A stretch of DNA of 39,267 nt from positions 121,309 to 160,575 of the forward strand of contig JAGBDV010000020.1 of assembly GCA_017937305.1 (NCBI GenBank), given 5' to 3'. Numbering within the stretch: the first letter of the stretch is position 1; every line of letters begins with the position of its first letter. The notes under the pieces were generated by a model that saw nothing but the letters and a program-made list of their open reading frames with translations, did not search any database and had not been told where the DNA came from. The position numbers were made by a program, and so were the translations under genes. The DNA comes from Bacilli bacterium (GTDB lineage: Bacteria; Bacillota_I; Bacilli_A; ML615J-28; CAG-313). This document shows positions 26,118 to 35,563 of the stretch, piece after piece.

Positions 26118-27473
26118 ATGAAAATAGTTGTAATAGGTGATGGAAAGGTAGGTCGTGCGATTGTACAACATACTTGTAAAGAAGGACACGAAGTAGTAGT
26201 TATTGATAAAAACCCTAAAGTAATTGAAGAACTTGTAAATACATATGATGCAGGTGGTATTTGTGGTAATGGAGCTTGTATTGATATCCAAGAAAGTGCA
26301 GGAGTAGCAAAGGCTGATTTAGTTGTTGCAGCAACATCACGAGATGAAGTTAATATGCTAGCTTGTTTAATTGCAAAAAAACTTGGTGCAAAAGCTACAA
26401 TTGCTCGTGTAAGAAGTTATGAATATAATCAAAATATTGAACTTATGAAAGATGCTTTAGGCATTCAAATGACAATTAATCCAGAACTTGAAGCAGCAAA
26501 TGAAATTATGAATATCATTAATTTCCCTGAAGCTAATCGTGTTGATACTTTTGCAAATGGTAATGTTGATTTAGTAGAATTATTTATTCCAGAAAATAGT
26601 CCATTAATTGGACTTACTCTTGCAAATATTTCAACAAAATATCAAGTTAGAATCTTAGTATGTGCTGTTCAACGTGGTGAAGAAGTATTTATTCCAACAG
26701 GGAATTTTACTTTCCAAGCAAAAGATAAAATTCATATTACAGCAAGTAGATTAGTAGTAAAAGACTTCTTAAAGAAACTTGGACTTATTGAAACTAAAAT
26801 GAAAGACATTTTAGTTATTGGTGGTGGAAAGATTTCTACTTATCTTGCTGATCAATTAATTAAAGGAAAATATAATGTTAAAATCATCGAAAAAGATTAT
26901 GAACGTTGTCTAGAACTAAGTGAGTTATTACCTGGTGCATCAATTGTCCACGGTGATGGTTCTGATCAACTATTATTAGAAGAAGAAGGATTAGATAGTT
27001 GTGATGCTATTGTATGTTTAACTAATCTTGATGAAGAAAATATTATTATTTCTTTATATGCTCAAAAGATGGAAGTTTCTAAAATTATTACAAAAGTAAA
27101 TAAAGAATCATTTGCAGGAATTGTTGAAACAATTGGTGTTGCAAGTGTAATTTCTCCTAAAGAAATTACATCCTCACGTGTTATTAGTTATGTAAGAAGT
27201 ACTTCTAATATTCATGGTAGCAATATTGTTAAACTATATAAACTTGTAAATAACCGTGTAGAAGCAATTGAATTTATTGCAAAAAAGAGTAGCAAACTAC
27301 TTAATGTATGTTTAAAAGATTTAAAACTAAAGAAAAATGTACTTATTGCATCAATTATTAGAAATTCTGAAGTAATTATTCCTAGTGGAATGAGTCAAAT
27401 AGAAGTAAATGATAGTGTAATTGTTGTTACAACTGGTCAAATACTTGATGACTTAAATGACATATTGGAGTAG
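26118..27473 (+). CDS. trkA: Trk potassium uptake regulatory protein TrkA
   Basis: A 451-residue cytoplasmic regulator of the TrkH channel, made of two tandem RCK_N/RCK_C halves. The first dinucleotide-binding loop is GDGKVG (7-12) followed by EVVVIDKNP; the second is GGGKIS (234-239) followed by VKIIEKDYERC. The usual Gly at the end of the second loop is Ser. ATG 26118 is better placed after TTGGAG than TTG 26106, which is part of that ribosome binding site. The stop is three bases before trkH, with the trkH Shine-Dalgarno TTGGAG in its last codons. Confidence 0.96.
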   Translation: MKIVVIGDGKVGRAIVQHTCKEGHEVVVIDKNPKVIEELVNTYDAGGICGNGACIDIQESAGVAKADLVVAATSRDEVNMLACLIAKKLGAKATIARVRSYEYNQNIELMKDALGIQMTINPELEAANEIMNIINFPEANRVDTFANGNVDLVELFIPENSPLIGLTLANISTKYQVRILVCAVQRGEEVFIPTGNFTFQAKDKIHITASRLVVKDFLKKLGLIETKMKDILVIGGGKISTYLADQLIKGKYNVKIIEKDYERCLELSELLPGASIVHGDGSDQLLLEEEGLDSCDAIVCLTNLDEENIIISLYAQKMEVSKIITKVNKESFAGIVETIGVASVISPKEITSSRVISYVRSTSNIHGSNIVKLYKLVNNRVEAIEFIAKKSSKLLNVCLKDLKLKKNVLIASIIRNSEVIIPSGMSQIEVNDSVIVVTTGQILDDLNDILE

Positions 27474-27476
27474 CAT

Positions 27477-28964
27477 ATGAATTATCAAATAGTTAGAAAT
27501 ATTATTGGTAAGATTATGATTCTTCTTGCAATGTTAATGTTCTTACCGTTAATTGTTTGTATAATATATCAAGAAGAATTTATTAATTATGTTGCTTTTT
27601 TAGTGCCTATTTTATTACTTTTAGTAATAGGAGTATTATTTAACTTAAAAAAAGCTGAAAATAAAAAGATGATGGTAAGAGAAGGCTTTATTATCGTAGG
27701 TGTTTCATGGTTAATAATGTCCTTATTTGGATGTATTCCTTTTATTATTTCTGGTGTTTTAACTAATCCATTTGATGCTTTCTTTGAAATCACATCGGGA
27801 TTTACTACTACTGGGGCTACTGTTATGGGTGGTTTACAAACAATTACACCTGAAGAAGCCTTAGAAATGAGTCACAGTATTATGTTTTGGCGTAGCTTTG
27901 CTCATTGGATTGGTGGTATGGGTGTATTAGTATTTATTCTAATGATTATTCCTGAAAGTGATGAAGGTAGTGCTGTTCACATTTTAAGAGCAGAAAGCCC
28001 AGGACCACAGGTAGGTAGACTTGTCACAAAAATGAAAGCAAGTTCTAGAATTTTATACTTAATTTATATTGTTTTAACACTAGTATTAATACTATTATTA
28101 TGGATAAGTCCAGATATGAATCTTTATGAAAGTATTATTTATGCTCTTGGTACTGCAGGTACTGGTGGTTTTGGAATAGATAATACATGTCTTGAATTTT
28201 ACTCTGCATATTCACAATATGTTATTTCAGTATTTATGATTATTTTTGGTATTAACTTTACTGTATATTATTTTATTTTAGTTGGTAATATAAAAGATGT
28301 ATTCAAAAATGATGAATTAAAATGGTTTTTATGTATTGTAGTAACTAGTGTAATTTTAGTATTTATTAGTATTTACCCAAGAATAGAGAACTTTGAGGAA
28401 ACATTTAGAGTATCATTATTCCAAGTAGTAAGTTTTATATCTACAACTGGGTATACTACTACATCATATGTTCAATGGCCGGCTTTAGCACTTCTTGTAC
28501 TATTTATTTTAATGTTTATAGGTTCTTGTGCAGGGTCTACAGCTGGTGGAATAAAATGTTCGAGAATAGTAATTTTAGCAAAATCAACTCTAAAGAAAAT
28601 TAAAGCTATGATTAATCCAAGAAAAGTAGAAACAATTAAAATGGATGGTAATACAATTACAGAAGATACTATATCATCTGTTAATAGCTTTTTGTCTGTT
28701 TATTTAATAGTTTTTGTTCTTGGTGCGATTATTATTGCGGCTGACCCATTGGAAGGAATTACAGTGATTGATTGTCTTACTGGATCTTTAAGTTGTATTA
28801 GTAATGTTGGTCCAGGATTAGGCAAAATAACAAGTTCTACAATGGGAAATTTCAGTAATTTTACAAAATTCTATTTGTCACTCCAAATGATTGCAGGACG
28901 TCTTGAGTTATTCCCATTATTAATGCTATTTAGTCCTAAGACTTGGGCAAGAAAAAGAATGTAA
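27477..28964 (+). CDS. trkH: Trk potassium channel subunit TrkH
   Basis: A 495-residue membrane channel for K+ uptake. All four pore loops are recognisable: TTSGFTTTGATV, GTAGTGGFGID, ISTTGYTTTSY and SCISNVGPGLG. The C-terminus PLLMLFSPKTWARKR is typical of the family. It pairs with trkA, which gates it by nucleotide binding. The gene is followed by an imperfect hairpin and then the esterase gene. Confidence 0.97.
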   Translation: MNYQIVRNIIGKIMILLAMLMFLPLIVCIIYQEEFINYVAFLVPILLLLVIGVLFNLKKAENKKMMVREGFIIVGVSWLIMSLFGCIPFIISGVLTNPFDAFFEITSGFTTTGATVMGGLQTITPEEALEMSHSIMFWRSFAHWIGGMGVLVFILMIIPESDEGSAVHILRAESPGPQVGRLVTKMKASSRILYLIYIVLTLVLILLLWISPDMNLYESIIYALGTAGTGGFGIDNTCLEFYSAYSQYVISVFMIIFGINFTVYYFILVGNIKDVFKNDELKWFLCIVVTSVILVFISIYPRIENFEETFRVSLFQVVSFISTTGYTTTSYVQWPALALLVLFILMFIGSCAGSTAGGIKCSRIVILAKSTLKKIKAMINPRKVETIKMDGNTITEDTISSVNSFLSVYLIVFVLGAIIIAADPLEGITVIDCLTGSLSCISNVGPGLGKITSSTMGNFSNFTKFYLSLQMIAGRLELFPLLMLFSPKTWARKRM

Positions 28965-28971
28965 ACAAATA

Positions 28972-29000
28972 AAAGTGAATATGTAGTGCATATTCACTTT
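28972..29000 (+). terminator. Hairpin after trkH, weak terminator
   Basis: A perfect 12-bp stem AAAGTGAATATG/CATATTCACTTT with loop TAGTG. There is no continuous T-run after it (TTTAAATTTAAA), so termination may be partial and the esterase may receive readthrough. Confidence 0.55.
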
Positions 29001-29021
29001 AAATTTAAAAAGGTGATAATT

Positions 29022-29843
29022 ATGTTATTTGAAAAATTAGAAAAATATGAAATGAAACCAAATACAATAGCTAGTGGTACTTTATATATCGGTAGTGTTT
29101 TTGTAAAAAGTTTAAATGAAGATAAAAAGCGTAATATAAGAATATATTTACCTTCTAATTATGATGGAAAAAAGAAATTTCCTGTAATTTATATGATGGA
29201 TGGTAAAAATTTATTTGATAAATATACTTCATTTGCAGGCGAATGGGGTGTTGATGAAATCATCGAAGAAAGAATAAATAAAGGTGAAAAAAGCTTTATT
29301 GTAGTAGGAATTGATTCTTCTATTACAGATATTGGTCGTCTTGAAGAAATGCTACCAAGTGATGAAAACTTAAGCTTTGTTGATGATTTAAATGGTAAAG
29401 TAACATCACATATTAAACCATTAGAAGAATTTATTGTAAATGATTTAAAACCAGAAATTGATAAATTATTTAATACACTTAGTGATTATGAAAATACTAT
29501 AATTGCAGGATCTTCAATGGGTGGTATATTTGCATATTATATGGGAGTAAAATATTCTAATATATTTAAACTTGCAATATGTTTTTCTCCTGCATTTTGT
29601 TTATATGAAGAAAATGCTTTTAAACAAAATCTAAATAAATTAAATAAGTTAAATAATAAATTTTATTTATTAGTTGGTGATTTAGAATATGAAAATCAAT
29701 TTGTAAGTTTAACTAAATATACTTATGAATTTATGAAAGATAATGGATTTAATGTTTATTATAAACATGATTTAGAAGGTATTCATCATGAATCATTCTG
29801 GAATAAATACTTTAATGATGCATTAGATTATTTAGATAAATAG
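29022..29843 (+). CDS. Alpha/beta hydrolase, putative esterase
   Basis: A 273-residue alpha/beta hydrolase of the esterase D/enterochelin esterase (PF00756-like) group. The nucleophile elbow is GSSMGG (163-168) with Ser165, and a His pair occurs at 255-256 in EGIHHESFW. An acidic residue such as Asp220 (VGDLEYE) may complete the triad. There is no signal peptide, so it is cytoplasmic. ATG 29022 follows AAAAGGTG by 6 bases. Substrate is unknown; acylated sugars or siderophores are possibilities from the family only. Confidence 0.85.
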   Translation: MLFEKLEKYEMKPNTIASGTLYIGSVFVKSLNEDKKRNIRIYLPSNYDGKKKFPVIYMMDGKNLFDKYTSFAGEWGVDEIIEERINKGEKSFIVVGIDSSITDIGRLEEMLPSDENLSFVDDLNGKVTSHIKPLEEFIVNDLKPEIDKLFNTLSDYENTIIAGSSMGGIFAYYMGVKYSNIFKLAICFSPAFCLYEENAFKQNLNKLNKLNNKFYLLVGDLEYENQFVSLTKYTYEFMKDNGFNVYYKHDLEGIHHESFWNKYFNDALDYLDK

Positions 29844-29848
29844 TATTT

Positions 29849-29873
29849 AAAAAGAGTAGAAATACTCTTTTTT
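29849..29873 (+). terminator. Intrinsic terminator after the esterase gene
   Basis: A 10-bp stem (AAAAAGAGTA/TACTCTTTTT) closed by a GAAA tetraloop and followed by Ts. Confidence 0.85.
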
Positions 29874-29883
29874 CTTTTTTTCC

Positions 29884-29912
29884 TTGCAATAGTATTGGAT
29901 AAGTTATATAAT
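29884..29912 (+). promoter_or_regulatory. Promoter of the serC-serA operon
   Basis: TTGCAA at 29884-29889, a 17-bp spacer and TATAAT at 29907-29912. No leader riboswitch fits the roughly 30 bases before the start codon. Confidence 0.8.
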
Positions 29913-29944
29913 AGTAGAAATATCTAAAGAAGGAGATGAAATTT

Positions 29945-31030
29945 ATGAATAAATATAATCGTATATTTAATTTTGCAGCCGGACCTGCAATGTTACCAGA
30001 AGAAGTGTTAGAAACAGCAAAAAATGAATTAATGAATTATAAAAATTCAGGCATGTCTGTTATGGAAATTAGTCATAGATCCTCCTTATTTAATGATATA
30101 ATTACTGAGGCTGAAAATAATTTACGAAAATTATTAAATGTTCCAAATAACTATAAAATATTATTTTTACAAGGTGGAGCAAGTACTCAATTTTCTACAG
30201 TTCCACTACATTTACTAAAAACAAAAGCAGCTTATATTAATTCAGGACATTGGAGTTCTCGTGCAATTATAGATGCTAAAGTTTTTGGAGATGTTGATAT
30301 AGTTGCATCAAGTGAAAATGATAAGTTTTCTTATATTCCTGATTGTAGTAATTTAAATCTAAGTGGGTATGATTATTTATATTATTGTGATAATAATACT
30401 ATATATGGAACTAAATTTAAAGAAGTTCCAGATTCAAAAGGTATTCCACTAGTTTGTGATATGTCGTCTTGTATTTTATCTGAAGTTATTGATGTTTCTA
30501 AATATGGAATTATTTTTGCAGGTGCACAAAAAAATATTGGACCTGCTGGAGTTACGATTGTTATTATTAGAGAAGATTTAATTAATAATTGTAGAGAATA
30601 TACTCCTAATATTTTAAAATATAAGATTCATAGTGATAAAAATAGTTTATATAATACTCCTCCAACATATACAATTTATATGTGTGGATTAGTCTTTAAA
30701 TATCTATTAAATAATGGAGGAATTGAAGAACAAGAAAAAAGAAATTTAGAAAAAGCTAAATATTTATATGATTATTTAGATAATTCATTATTTTATAAGA
30801 CTCTTGCTGAAAAAAATTCTAGATCTATTATGAATGTTGTTTTTACTACAGGTAACAAAGAACTTGATTTGTTATTTGTCGAAGAAGCAAAAGAATATGG
30901 TTTAGAAAACTTAAAAGGACACAAAGTTTTAGGAGGACTACGTGCAAGTATTTATAATGCCATGCCTTTAGAAGGTGTTATAAGGTTAGTTGATTTTATG
31001 AAAACATTTGAGGAGAGACATCATGTATAA
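29945..31030 (+). CDS. serC: Phosphoserine aminotransferase
   Basis: A 361-residue PLP enzyme that converts 3-phosphohydroxypyruvate and glutamate to phosphoserine. Motifs include FNFAAGPAMLP at the start, MEISHRS, and the PLP lysine at about 196 in GAQKNIGPAGV. The ATG at 29936 overlaps the ribosome binding site AAGGAG, so the start is 29945 (9-base spacing). serA starts 8 bases before its end. The next gene completes only two of the three expected steps of the serine pathway. Confidence 0.95.
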   Translation: MNKYNRIFNFAAGPAMLPEEVLETAKNELMNYKNSGMSVMEISHRSSLFNDIITEAENNLRKLLNVPNNYKILFLQGGASTQFSTVPLHLLKTKAAYINSGHWSSRAIIDAKVFGDVDIVASSENDKFSYIPDCSNLNLSGYDYLYYCDNNTIYGTKFKEVPDSKGIPLVCDMSSCILSEVIDVSKYGIIFAGAQKNIGPAGVTIVIIREDLINNCREYTPNILKYKIHSDKNSLYNTPPTYTIYMCGLVFKYLLNNGGIEEQEKRNLEKAKYLYDYLDNSLFYKTLAEKNSRSIMNVVFTTGNKELDLLFVEEAKEYGLENLKGHKVLGGLRASIYNAMPLEGVIRLVDFMKTFEERHHV

Positions 31031-32192
31031 AATTAATTGTTACAATGTAATTAAAGAAGAAGCAAAAAAATTATTAACAAGTGAATATATTGAAACATCA
31101 TTTGAAGAAGCTGATGGAGTTTTAATTAGATCTACAAATATTCATAATATAGATATTCCAGAAAATGTCTGTGCAATAGCAAGAGCTGGAATTGGTGTTA
31201 ATACGATACCATATGAAAGACTTGCAAATAAGGGTGTAGTTGTATTTAATACACCAGGTGCAAATGCAAATGGTGTAAAAGAAATGACAATACTTGGTTT
31301 AATCTTATCACAAAGAGATATCATTGGAAGTATAAACTGGGTAAAATCGATAAAAGATGATCCAAACATTGTAGAAAAAGTTGAACTTGAAAAAAGTAAA
31401 TATGCAGGATTTGAATTAAAGGGTAAAAACTTAGGAATAATTGGATTAGGTGCAATAGGTGGTCTTGTTGCAAATACTGCAGTAGAACTTGGAATGAATG
31501 TATTTGGATATGATCCATATATTTCAATCACTCATGCGTGGGGATTATCCAAAAATATTACAAGGGTTACTACTTTAGATGATTTATATGAAAAATCTGA
31601 TGTAATAACTATCCACGTACCTTTAAAAGAAGATACTAAAAATATGATTAATGAAGATGCTATTAATAAAATGAAAGATGGTATTGTAATTATTAATTTT
31701 GCACGAGATGCTATTGTTTCTGATACTGCAATAAAAGATGCATTACATACTCATAAAGTAGCTAAATATATAACAGATTTTCCAAATCCTTTAACTGTCA
31801 AAATGGATAATACAATTGTAATACCCCATTTAGGTGGTTCCACTAAAGAATCTGAGAATAATTGTGCTATTCAAGCGGTAAGAGAACTTATGGATTATTT
31901 AGAAAATGGAAATATTAATAATTCAGTTAATTATCCTACTTTAGATGCAGGAATATGTAGAAGTGTAAAACGAATTACTATTAATCATTATAACGTAAGT
32001 GGAATGATTAGTAAATTTGCAAATATTTTAAGTTCATCTAATATTAATATTGCAAGAATGTATAATAACAGTTTAGATACTGTAGCATATACTATTTTAG
32101 ATTTAGATAGTGATATATCTTGTGAAACTTTAACAAAATTAAAACAAATTGATGGTGTTTTAAGAGTTAGAGTTTTAAAAGGAGCTAAATAA
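31023..32192 (+). CDS. serA: D-3-phosphoglycerate dehydrogenase with ACT domain
   Basis: A 389-residue NAD-dependent enzyme for the first step of serine synthesis. The Rossmann loop GLGAIG lies near 141-146, followed by an acidic residue for NAD, GYDPY. Catalytic residues are probably Arg228 (NFARDAI) and His269 (PHLGGSTKE). A C-terminal ACT-type domain (about 310-389) may bind serine as feedback inhibitor. GAGGAG 6 bases upstream supports ATG 31023, and the gene overlaps serC by 8 bases. The stop forms TAATG with the TIM-barrel gene. Confidence 0.92.
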   Translation: MYKINCYNVIKEEAKKLLTSEYIETSFEEADGVLIRSTNIHNIDIPENVCAIARAGIGVNTIPYERLANKGVVVFNTPGANANGVKEMTILGLILSQRDIIGSINWVKSIKDDPNIVEKVELEKSKYAGFELKGKNLGIIGLGAIGGLVANTAVELGMNVFGYDPYISITHAWGLSKNITRVTTLDDLYEKSDVITIHVPLKEDTKNMINEDAINKMKDGIVIINFARDAIVSDTAIKDALHTHKVAKYITDFPNPLTVKMDNTIVIPHLGGSTKESENNCAIQAVRELMDYLENGNINNSVNYPTLDAGICRSVKRITINHYNVSGMISKFANILSSSNINIARMYNNSLDTVAYTILDLDSDISCETLTKLKQIDGVLRVRVLKGAK

Positions 32193-32950
32193 TGAAAATT
32201 GGAATGCCAATTCTTTATGAATATAATTCATTAATTGATAATGTTGTTCTTGCAAAAACTTTAGGATATGATTTTATTGAATTAAATTTAAATTTTGATT
32301 ATTGTAGAGGCGAACTAGAAAACGATCAAATTATTAATTATTTAAAAGAATCAAAATTAGAGTTTACAATTCATTTTTTTGATGAATTTGATGCAGCTAT
32401 TTATGATGAAGTAGTAGATGCTTATATTGAAATTTTAAAAAAATATTTAGAATTATCAAAAGATTTAAATATTAAATTATTAAATATTCATTTAAATGAA
32501 GGACCAATTGTAACTATTAGTGGTAATAAAAATTATTTATATGAAAAAGAATATGATTTATACATTAAAAGGCTAATTAATAATTTAAATAAGATTAAAA
32601 AAATAACTGACCTTTATGGCATAAAATTAGTATTAGAAAATGTAAAAACCCCTAAGTTTATTCAAAAAACTTATAATGATTTATTAAATCAAGGCTTTAT
32701 GTTTAATTATGATATTGGTCATGACTATACAGATAATAATTTTCTTTTTGAAAATTTAGAAATGTTCATTTCTAATATAGTCGAGTTTCATTTTCATGAT
32801 GCATTAGATAAAAAATGTCATTTAGCCCTTGGTGAAGGAGAAATGAAGTTAAAATATTATAAATCATTTATTACTAATCAATATGTTGTATTAGAAGTTA
32901 AATCAAGTGAAGAATTAGAAAAATCAATTAAAAAATTTAATGAAAAATAA
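32192..32950 (+). CDS. Xylose isomerase-like TIM barrel protein (sugar phosphate isomerase/epimerase family)
   Basis: A 252-residue TIM barrel of the AP-endonuclease-2/xylose isomerase fold. A conserved metal site is visible: His in LNIHLNE, Glu in LVLENV, Asp and His in DIGHDY, His in EFHFHDA, and Glu in VVLEVK. GEGEMK is also typical of sugar isomerases/epimerases of this family. It is coupled to serA by TAATG and is the last gene before the terminator. A reaction in serine metabolism is suggested by position but no known pathway enzyme of this fold fits. It is not a homolog of SerB. Confidence 0.78.
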   Translation: MKIGMPILYEYNSLIDNVVLAKTLGYDFIELNLNFDYCRGELENDQIINYLKESKLEFTIHFFDEFDAAIYDEVVDAYIEILKKYLELSKDLNIKLLNIHLNEGPIVTISGNKNYLYEKEYDLYIKRLINNLNKIKKITDLYGIKLVLENVKTPKFIQKTYNDLLNQGFMFNYDIGHDYTDNNFLFENLEMFISNIVEFHFHDALDKKCHLALGEGEMKLKYYKSFITNQYVVLEVKSSEELEKSIKKFNEK

Positions 32951-32980
32951 AAAATGTGATTTCCATTGAAATCACATTTT
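32951..32980. terminator. Bidirectional terminator between convergent genes
   Basis: A 12-bp stem AAAATGTGATTT/AAATCACATTTT with loop CCATTG. T-rich tracts follow on both strands, so it serves both the ser operon and the MFS gene. Confidence 0.85.
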
Positions 32981-32987
32981 ATTTTTA

Positions 32988-34352
32988 TTAATCTAGGTCT
33001 CCTAGGTTTTCTAAGATACCTTTCTTTTCATTCTTTTTCTTTAGATCTCTTTTTTCTACTACAAAGAAGAAGACTAAAAGAGCAATAACCATTGTAATTA
33101 AAGAATAAACATATAAAAGTCTAAGCCCTGCATCATTAAATGACATAATTAGACCAACTAAAATTGGAGTAGCAGTTTGTGCAATCATTGAGGCAGTATA
33201 ATAATAACCTGTAAATTTACCTACATTTTTCTTATTAGCCATTTCAACAATCATTGGATATGAGTTAATGTTTACAAGGGCCCAACCGATACCAATAATT
33301 ACAGTTAAAAGATAGATTACCCATACATATGATGTAATTACATCTCTTAATACAAATGTAAATAAAGCCATTAGTCCGATACCAACTACTAAAGCAATTA
33401 AACCTAAGATAATTGTCCATTTACGCCCAATTTTATTTGCAACACTTGAAAGTAGGATAAATGAAATAATAGATGAAACGGTTAAGATTATTGTAAATGT
33501 TCCATGAATTCCTTCACTACCTAAAATATCTCTACAGAATAAGCTATTAAATGTTTCTATTGCGTTAAATGCCATAAACCAGAAGAATACTGCAACTAAA
33601 ATGATGATTAAATTTGCAAAGTCTTTTTTACTAAGTGGTTTATCTTCTTTAATTTCTTCAATTGATTGAGATAGTTTTTCTCCTAATTCTATATCATCTT
33701 TAGTTTCTTCTAAAAGTTTTGGTTCATTTATTTTAAACTTTAAGATAACCATCGCAGCAAGCATACATACAGATGATATTATAAATGGCCATAAGTATAC
33801 TAAATCATTTGGATTAGCATCAGTTTTCTTAAATACCATTGCAAGAGCACCTGCAATAATAGCACCGATATAACCAACTAAGTTAATAATACCATTTGCA
33901 GTACTACGAAGTGGTTTTGGTGTTACATCCGGCATTAATGCAACAGCAGGACTACGGTATCCTTGCATAATGATTAAAACAAGTCCCATAATAGCAATAA
34001 CACCTACTAAAGAATTCATAATAAAGAATGCAGCAATTAGTGGGAAAATTAAAGCTGATGCAAGCATCCCAATTAGAATATATGGCATTCTTTTTCCATA
34101 TTTTGTATTTGTTTTATCTGATAAGTTACCAAATATTGGCATGATAACAAGTGCAACTAAATTATCCATTGCCATTATAATACCTATTACATATGTTAGT
34201 CTATCAGCATCACCTTTAAATGATGATTCAAGTAAATCTCTTAAGATTAGTGGGCAGTATGTATTATATACTTGCCATAGCATTAATATTGCAAAAAATG
34301 CAAGCCCTATAAAGAAGGTATTTTTATAATTTAATTTAAGTTTTTTATTCAT
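32988..34352 (-). CDS. MFS transporter (SLC45/GPH-like sugar transporter)
   Basis: A 454-residue membrane carrier with about 12 segments and a long charged cytoplasmic loop (near 210-245) in the middle. The loop between segments 2 and 3 reads GNLSDKTNTKYGKRMPYIL, the pattern of MFS sugar carriers of the SLC45/GPH kind, which suggests a sugar or glycoside substrate, but the exact substrate is not given. The C-terminus is Lys-rich and cytoplasmic. GAGGAAAAG lies before the start. A likely extended -10 reads TGATAGAAT on the minus strand near 34405; its -35 is weak. Confidence 0.85.
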   Translation of the reverse strand: MNKKLKLNYKNTFFIGLAFFAILMLWQVYNTYCPLILRDLLESSFKGDADRLTYVIGIIMAMDNLVALVIMPIFGNLSDKTNTKYGKRMPYILIGMLASALIFPLIAAFFIMNSLVGVIAIMGLVLIIMQGYRSPAVALMPDVTPKPLRSTANGIINLVGYIGAIIAGALAMVFKKTDANPNDLVYLWPFIISSVCMLAAMVILKFKINEPKLLEETKDDIELGEKLSQSIEEIKEDKPLSKKDFANLIIILVAVFFWFMAFNAIETFNSLFCRDILGSEGIHGTFTIILTVSSIISFILLSSVANKIGRKWTIILGLIALVVGIGLMALFTFVLRDVITSYVWVIYLLTVIIGIGWALVNINSYPMIVEMANKKNVGKFTGYYYTASMIAQTATPILVGLIMSFNDAGLRLLYVYSLITMVIALLVFFFVVEKRDLKKKNEKKGILENLGDLD

Positions 34353-34452
34353 AATTCTTTTCCTCTATTTAATTTGTGATAAATTACTTACTATAACATT
34401 CTATCATATTTTAAATAATATTGCCTTTTATTAAATAAGAAAATACAAAATA

Positions 34453-34461
34453 TGATATAAT
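34453..34461 (+). promoter_or_regulatory. Extended -10 promoter of trmL
   Basis: TGATATAAT at 34453-34461 is an extended -10 box; the -35 region is unremarkable. AGAGGT lies about 6 bases before ATG 34487. Confidence 0.7.
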
Positions 34462-34486
34462 ATATTAAGAAAAAGAGGTATTAACT

Positions 34487-35017
34487 ATGGCTAAAAACAA
34501 TATTGTATTATATCAACCTGAAATTCCCCAAAATACTGGTAATGTTATGAGAACATGTGCAGGAACTGATACTACTCTTCATTTGATTAAACCGCTTGGT
34601 TTTTCATTAGATGAAAAAAGTATTAAAAGAAGTGCTGCTAATTATGTTCCTAATGTTAATTATATAGTTTATGAAAATTGGGAAGAGTTTTTAGAAAAAA
34701 ATCCTGGTGGAAAGAAGTATTATTTATCAAGATATGGTAAAAAAACTCCTCATCAATTAGAATTATCTAACCCTGATGAAACATATTACTTTGTAATTGG
34801 AAAAGAATCTAGTGGGATTCCAAAAAGCATTTTAAGAGATAATTTAGAAAACTGTATTAGACTTCCCATGAATGATAAAATTAGAGCTTTAAATATGTCA
34901 AATGTTTGTGCAATTTGTGTATATGAGGCTCTTCGTCAACAAGATTATAATGATTTATTAACTGAAGAACCAGATTGTTTCAAGGGTAGCGATTGGTTAC
35001 TTACTGATGATGAATAA
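34487..35017 (+). CDS. trmL: tRNA (cytidine(34)-2'-O)-methyltransferase TrmL
   Basis: A 176-residue SPOUT methyltransferase for the wobble base of certain leucine tRNAs. The N-terminal motif YQPEIPQNTGNVMRTCAGT and LHLIKPLGFSLDEKSIKR are family signatures, as are FVIGKESSGIP and, in the knot, RLPMNDKIRALNMSNVCAI. The family is also annotated YibK/CspR. The gene overlaps its own terminator at the stop codon and has a separate promoter. Confidence 0.95.
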   Translation: MAKNNIVLYQPEIPQNTGNVMRTCAGTDTTLHLIKPLGFSLDEKSIKRSAANYVPNVNYIVYENWEEFLEKNPGGKKYYLSRYGKKTPHQLELSNPDETYYFVIGKESSGIPKSILRDNLENCIRLPMNDKIRALNMSNVCAICVYEALRQQDYNDLLTEEPDCFKGSDWLLTDDE

Positions 35018-35042
35018 GTACTACAAATTGTAGTACTTTTTT
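35016..35042 (+). terminator. Intrinsic terminator overlapping the trmL stop codon
   Basis: A 10-bp stem AAGTACTACA/TGTAGTACTT with loop AAT starts within the TAA stop and is followed by Ts. Confidence 0.85.
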
Positions 35043-35051
35043 ATTTTTTGT

Positions 35052-35080
35052 TTGCAAAAACAAATTTAATATAGTATAAT
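35052..35080 (+). promoter_or_regulatory. Promoter of the nusB-xseA-xseB-dxs-recN operon
   Basis: TTGCAA at 35052-35057, a 17-bp spacer and TATAAT at 35075-35080. It precedes a leader of about 45 bases. Confidence 0.8.
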
Positions 35081-35128
35081 ATAAATTGTGAAAATATGGA
35101 TTAATTCCATATAGAAATGGAGAATATT

Positions 35129-35563
35129 ATGAAAAGACATAACGGAAGAATTATTGCAGTATTAACACTTTATAATATGGATTTAAGTAAACTTACTGAT
35201 ATTGAAACATTAAATGTTTTAAATGACATTATTATGATGGAAGCAGAAGAAGAGTATCCTGTAGAAATAGATAATTTATATGCTCATAAAATTGTTGATG
35301 GTGTTGTAAATAATCTAAATGCTGTGGATGCTATAATTATTAAGTCTTTAGTTAAATACACAATTGATAGACTTTCTTATGTTGATAGAGCATTAATTAG
35401 AGTTGCAACATATGAAATGAAATTTTTAGGTGTGGATCCTAAGATTGCAATTAATGAAGCCGTTGAGATTACTAAAGAATATTCTGCAGTAGAAAATGAT
35501 TTACAAGTTAAGTTTAATAATAAGTTATTAGACAATATTTCAAAGGTAATTTATGAACAATAA
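35129..35563 (+). CDS. nusB: Transcription antitermination protein NusB
   Basis: A 144-residue helical protein that binds boxA RNA with NusE for rRNA antitermination. The family motifs are NNLNAVDAIIIKSLVKYTI, RLSYVDRALIRVATYEM and KIAINEAVEITKEYS. GGAG at 35119-35122 and 6-base spacing support ATG 35129 rather than ATG 35117, which overlaps that site. It overlaps xseA by 11 bases. Confidence 0.94.
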   Translation: MKRHNGRIIAVLTLYNMDLSKLTDIETLNVLNDIIMMEAEEEYPVEIDNLYAHKIVDGVVNNLNAVDAIIIKSLVKYTIDRLSYVDRALIRVATYEMKFLGVDPKIAINEAVEITKEYSAVENDLQVKFNNKLLDNISKVIYEQ

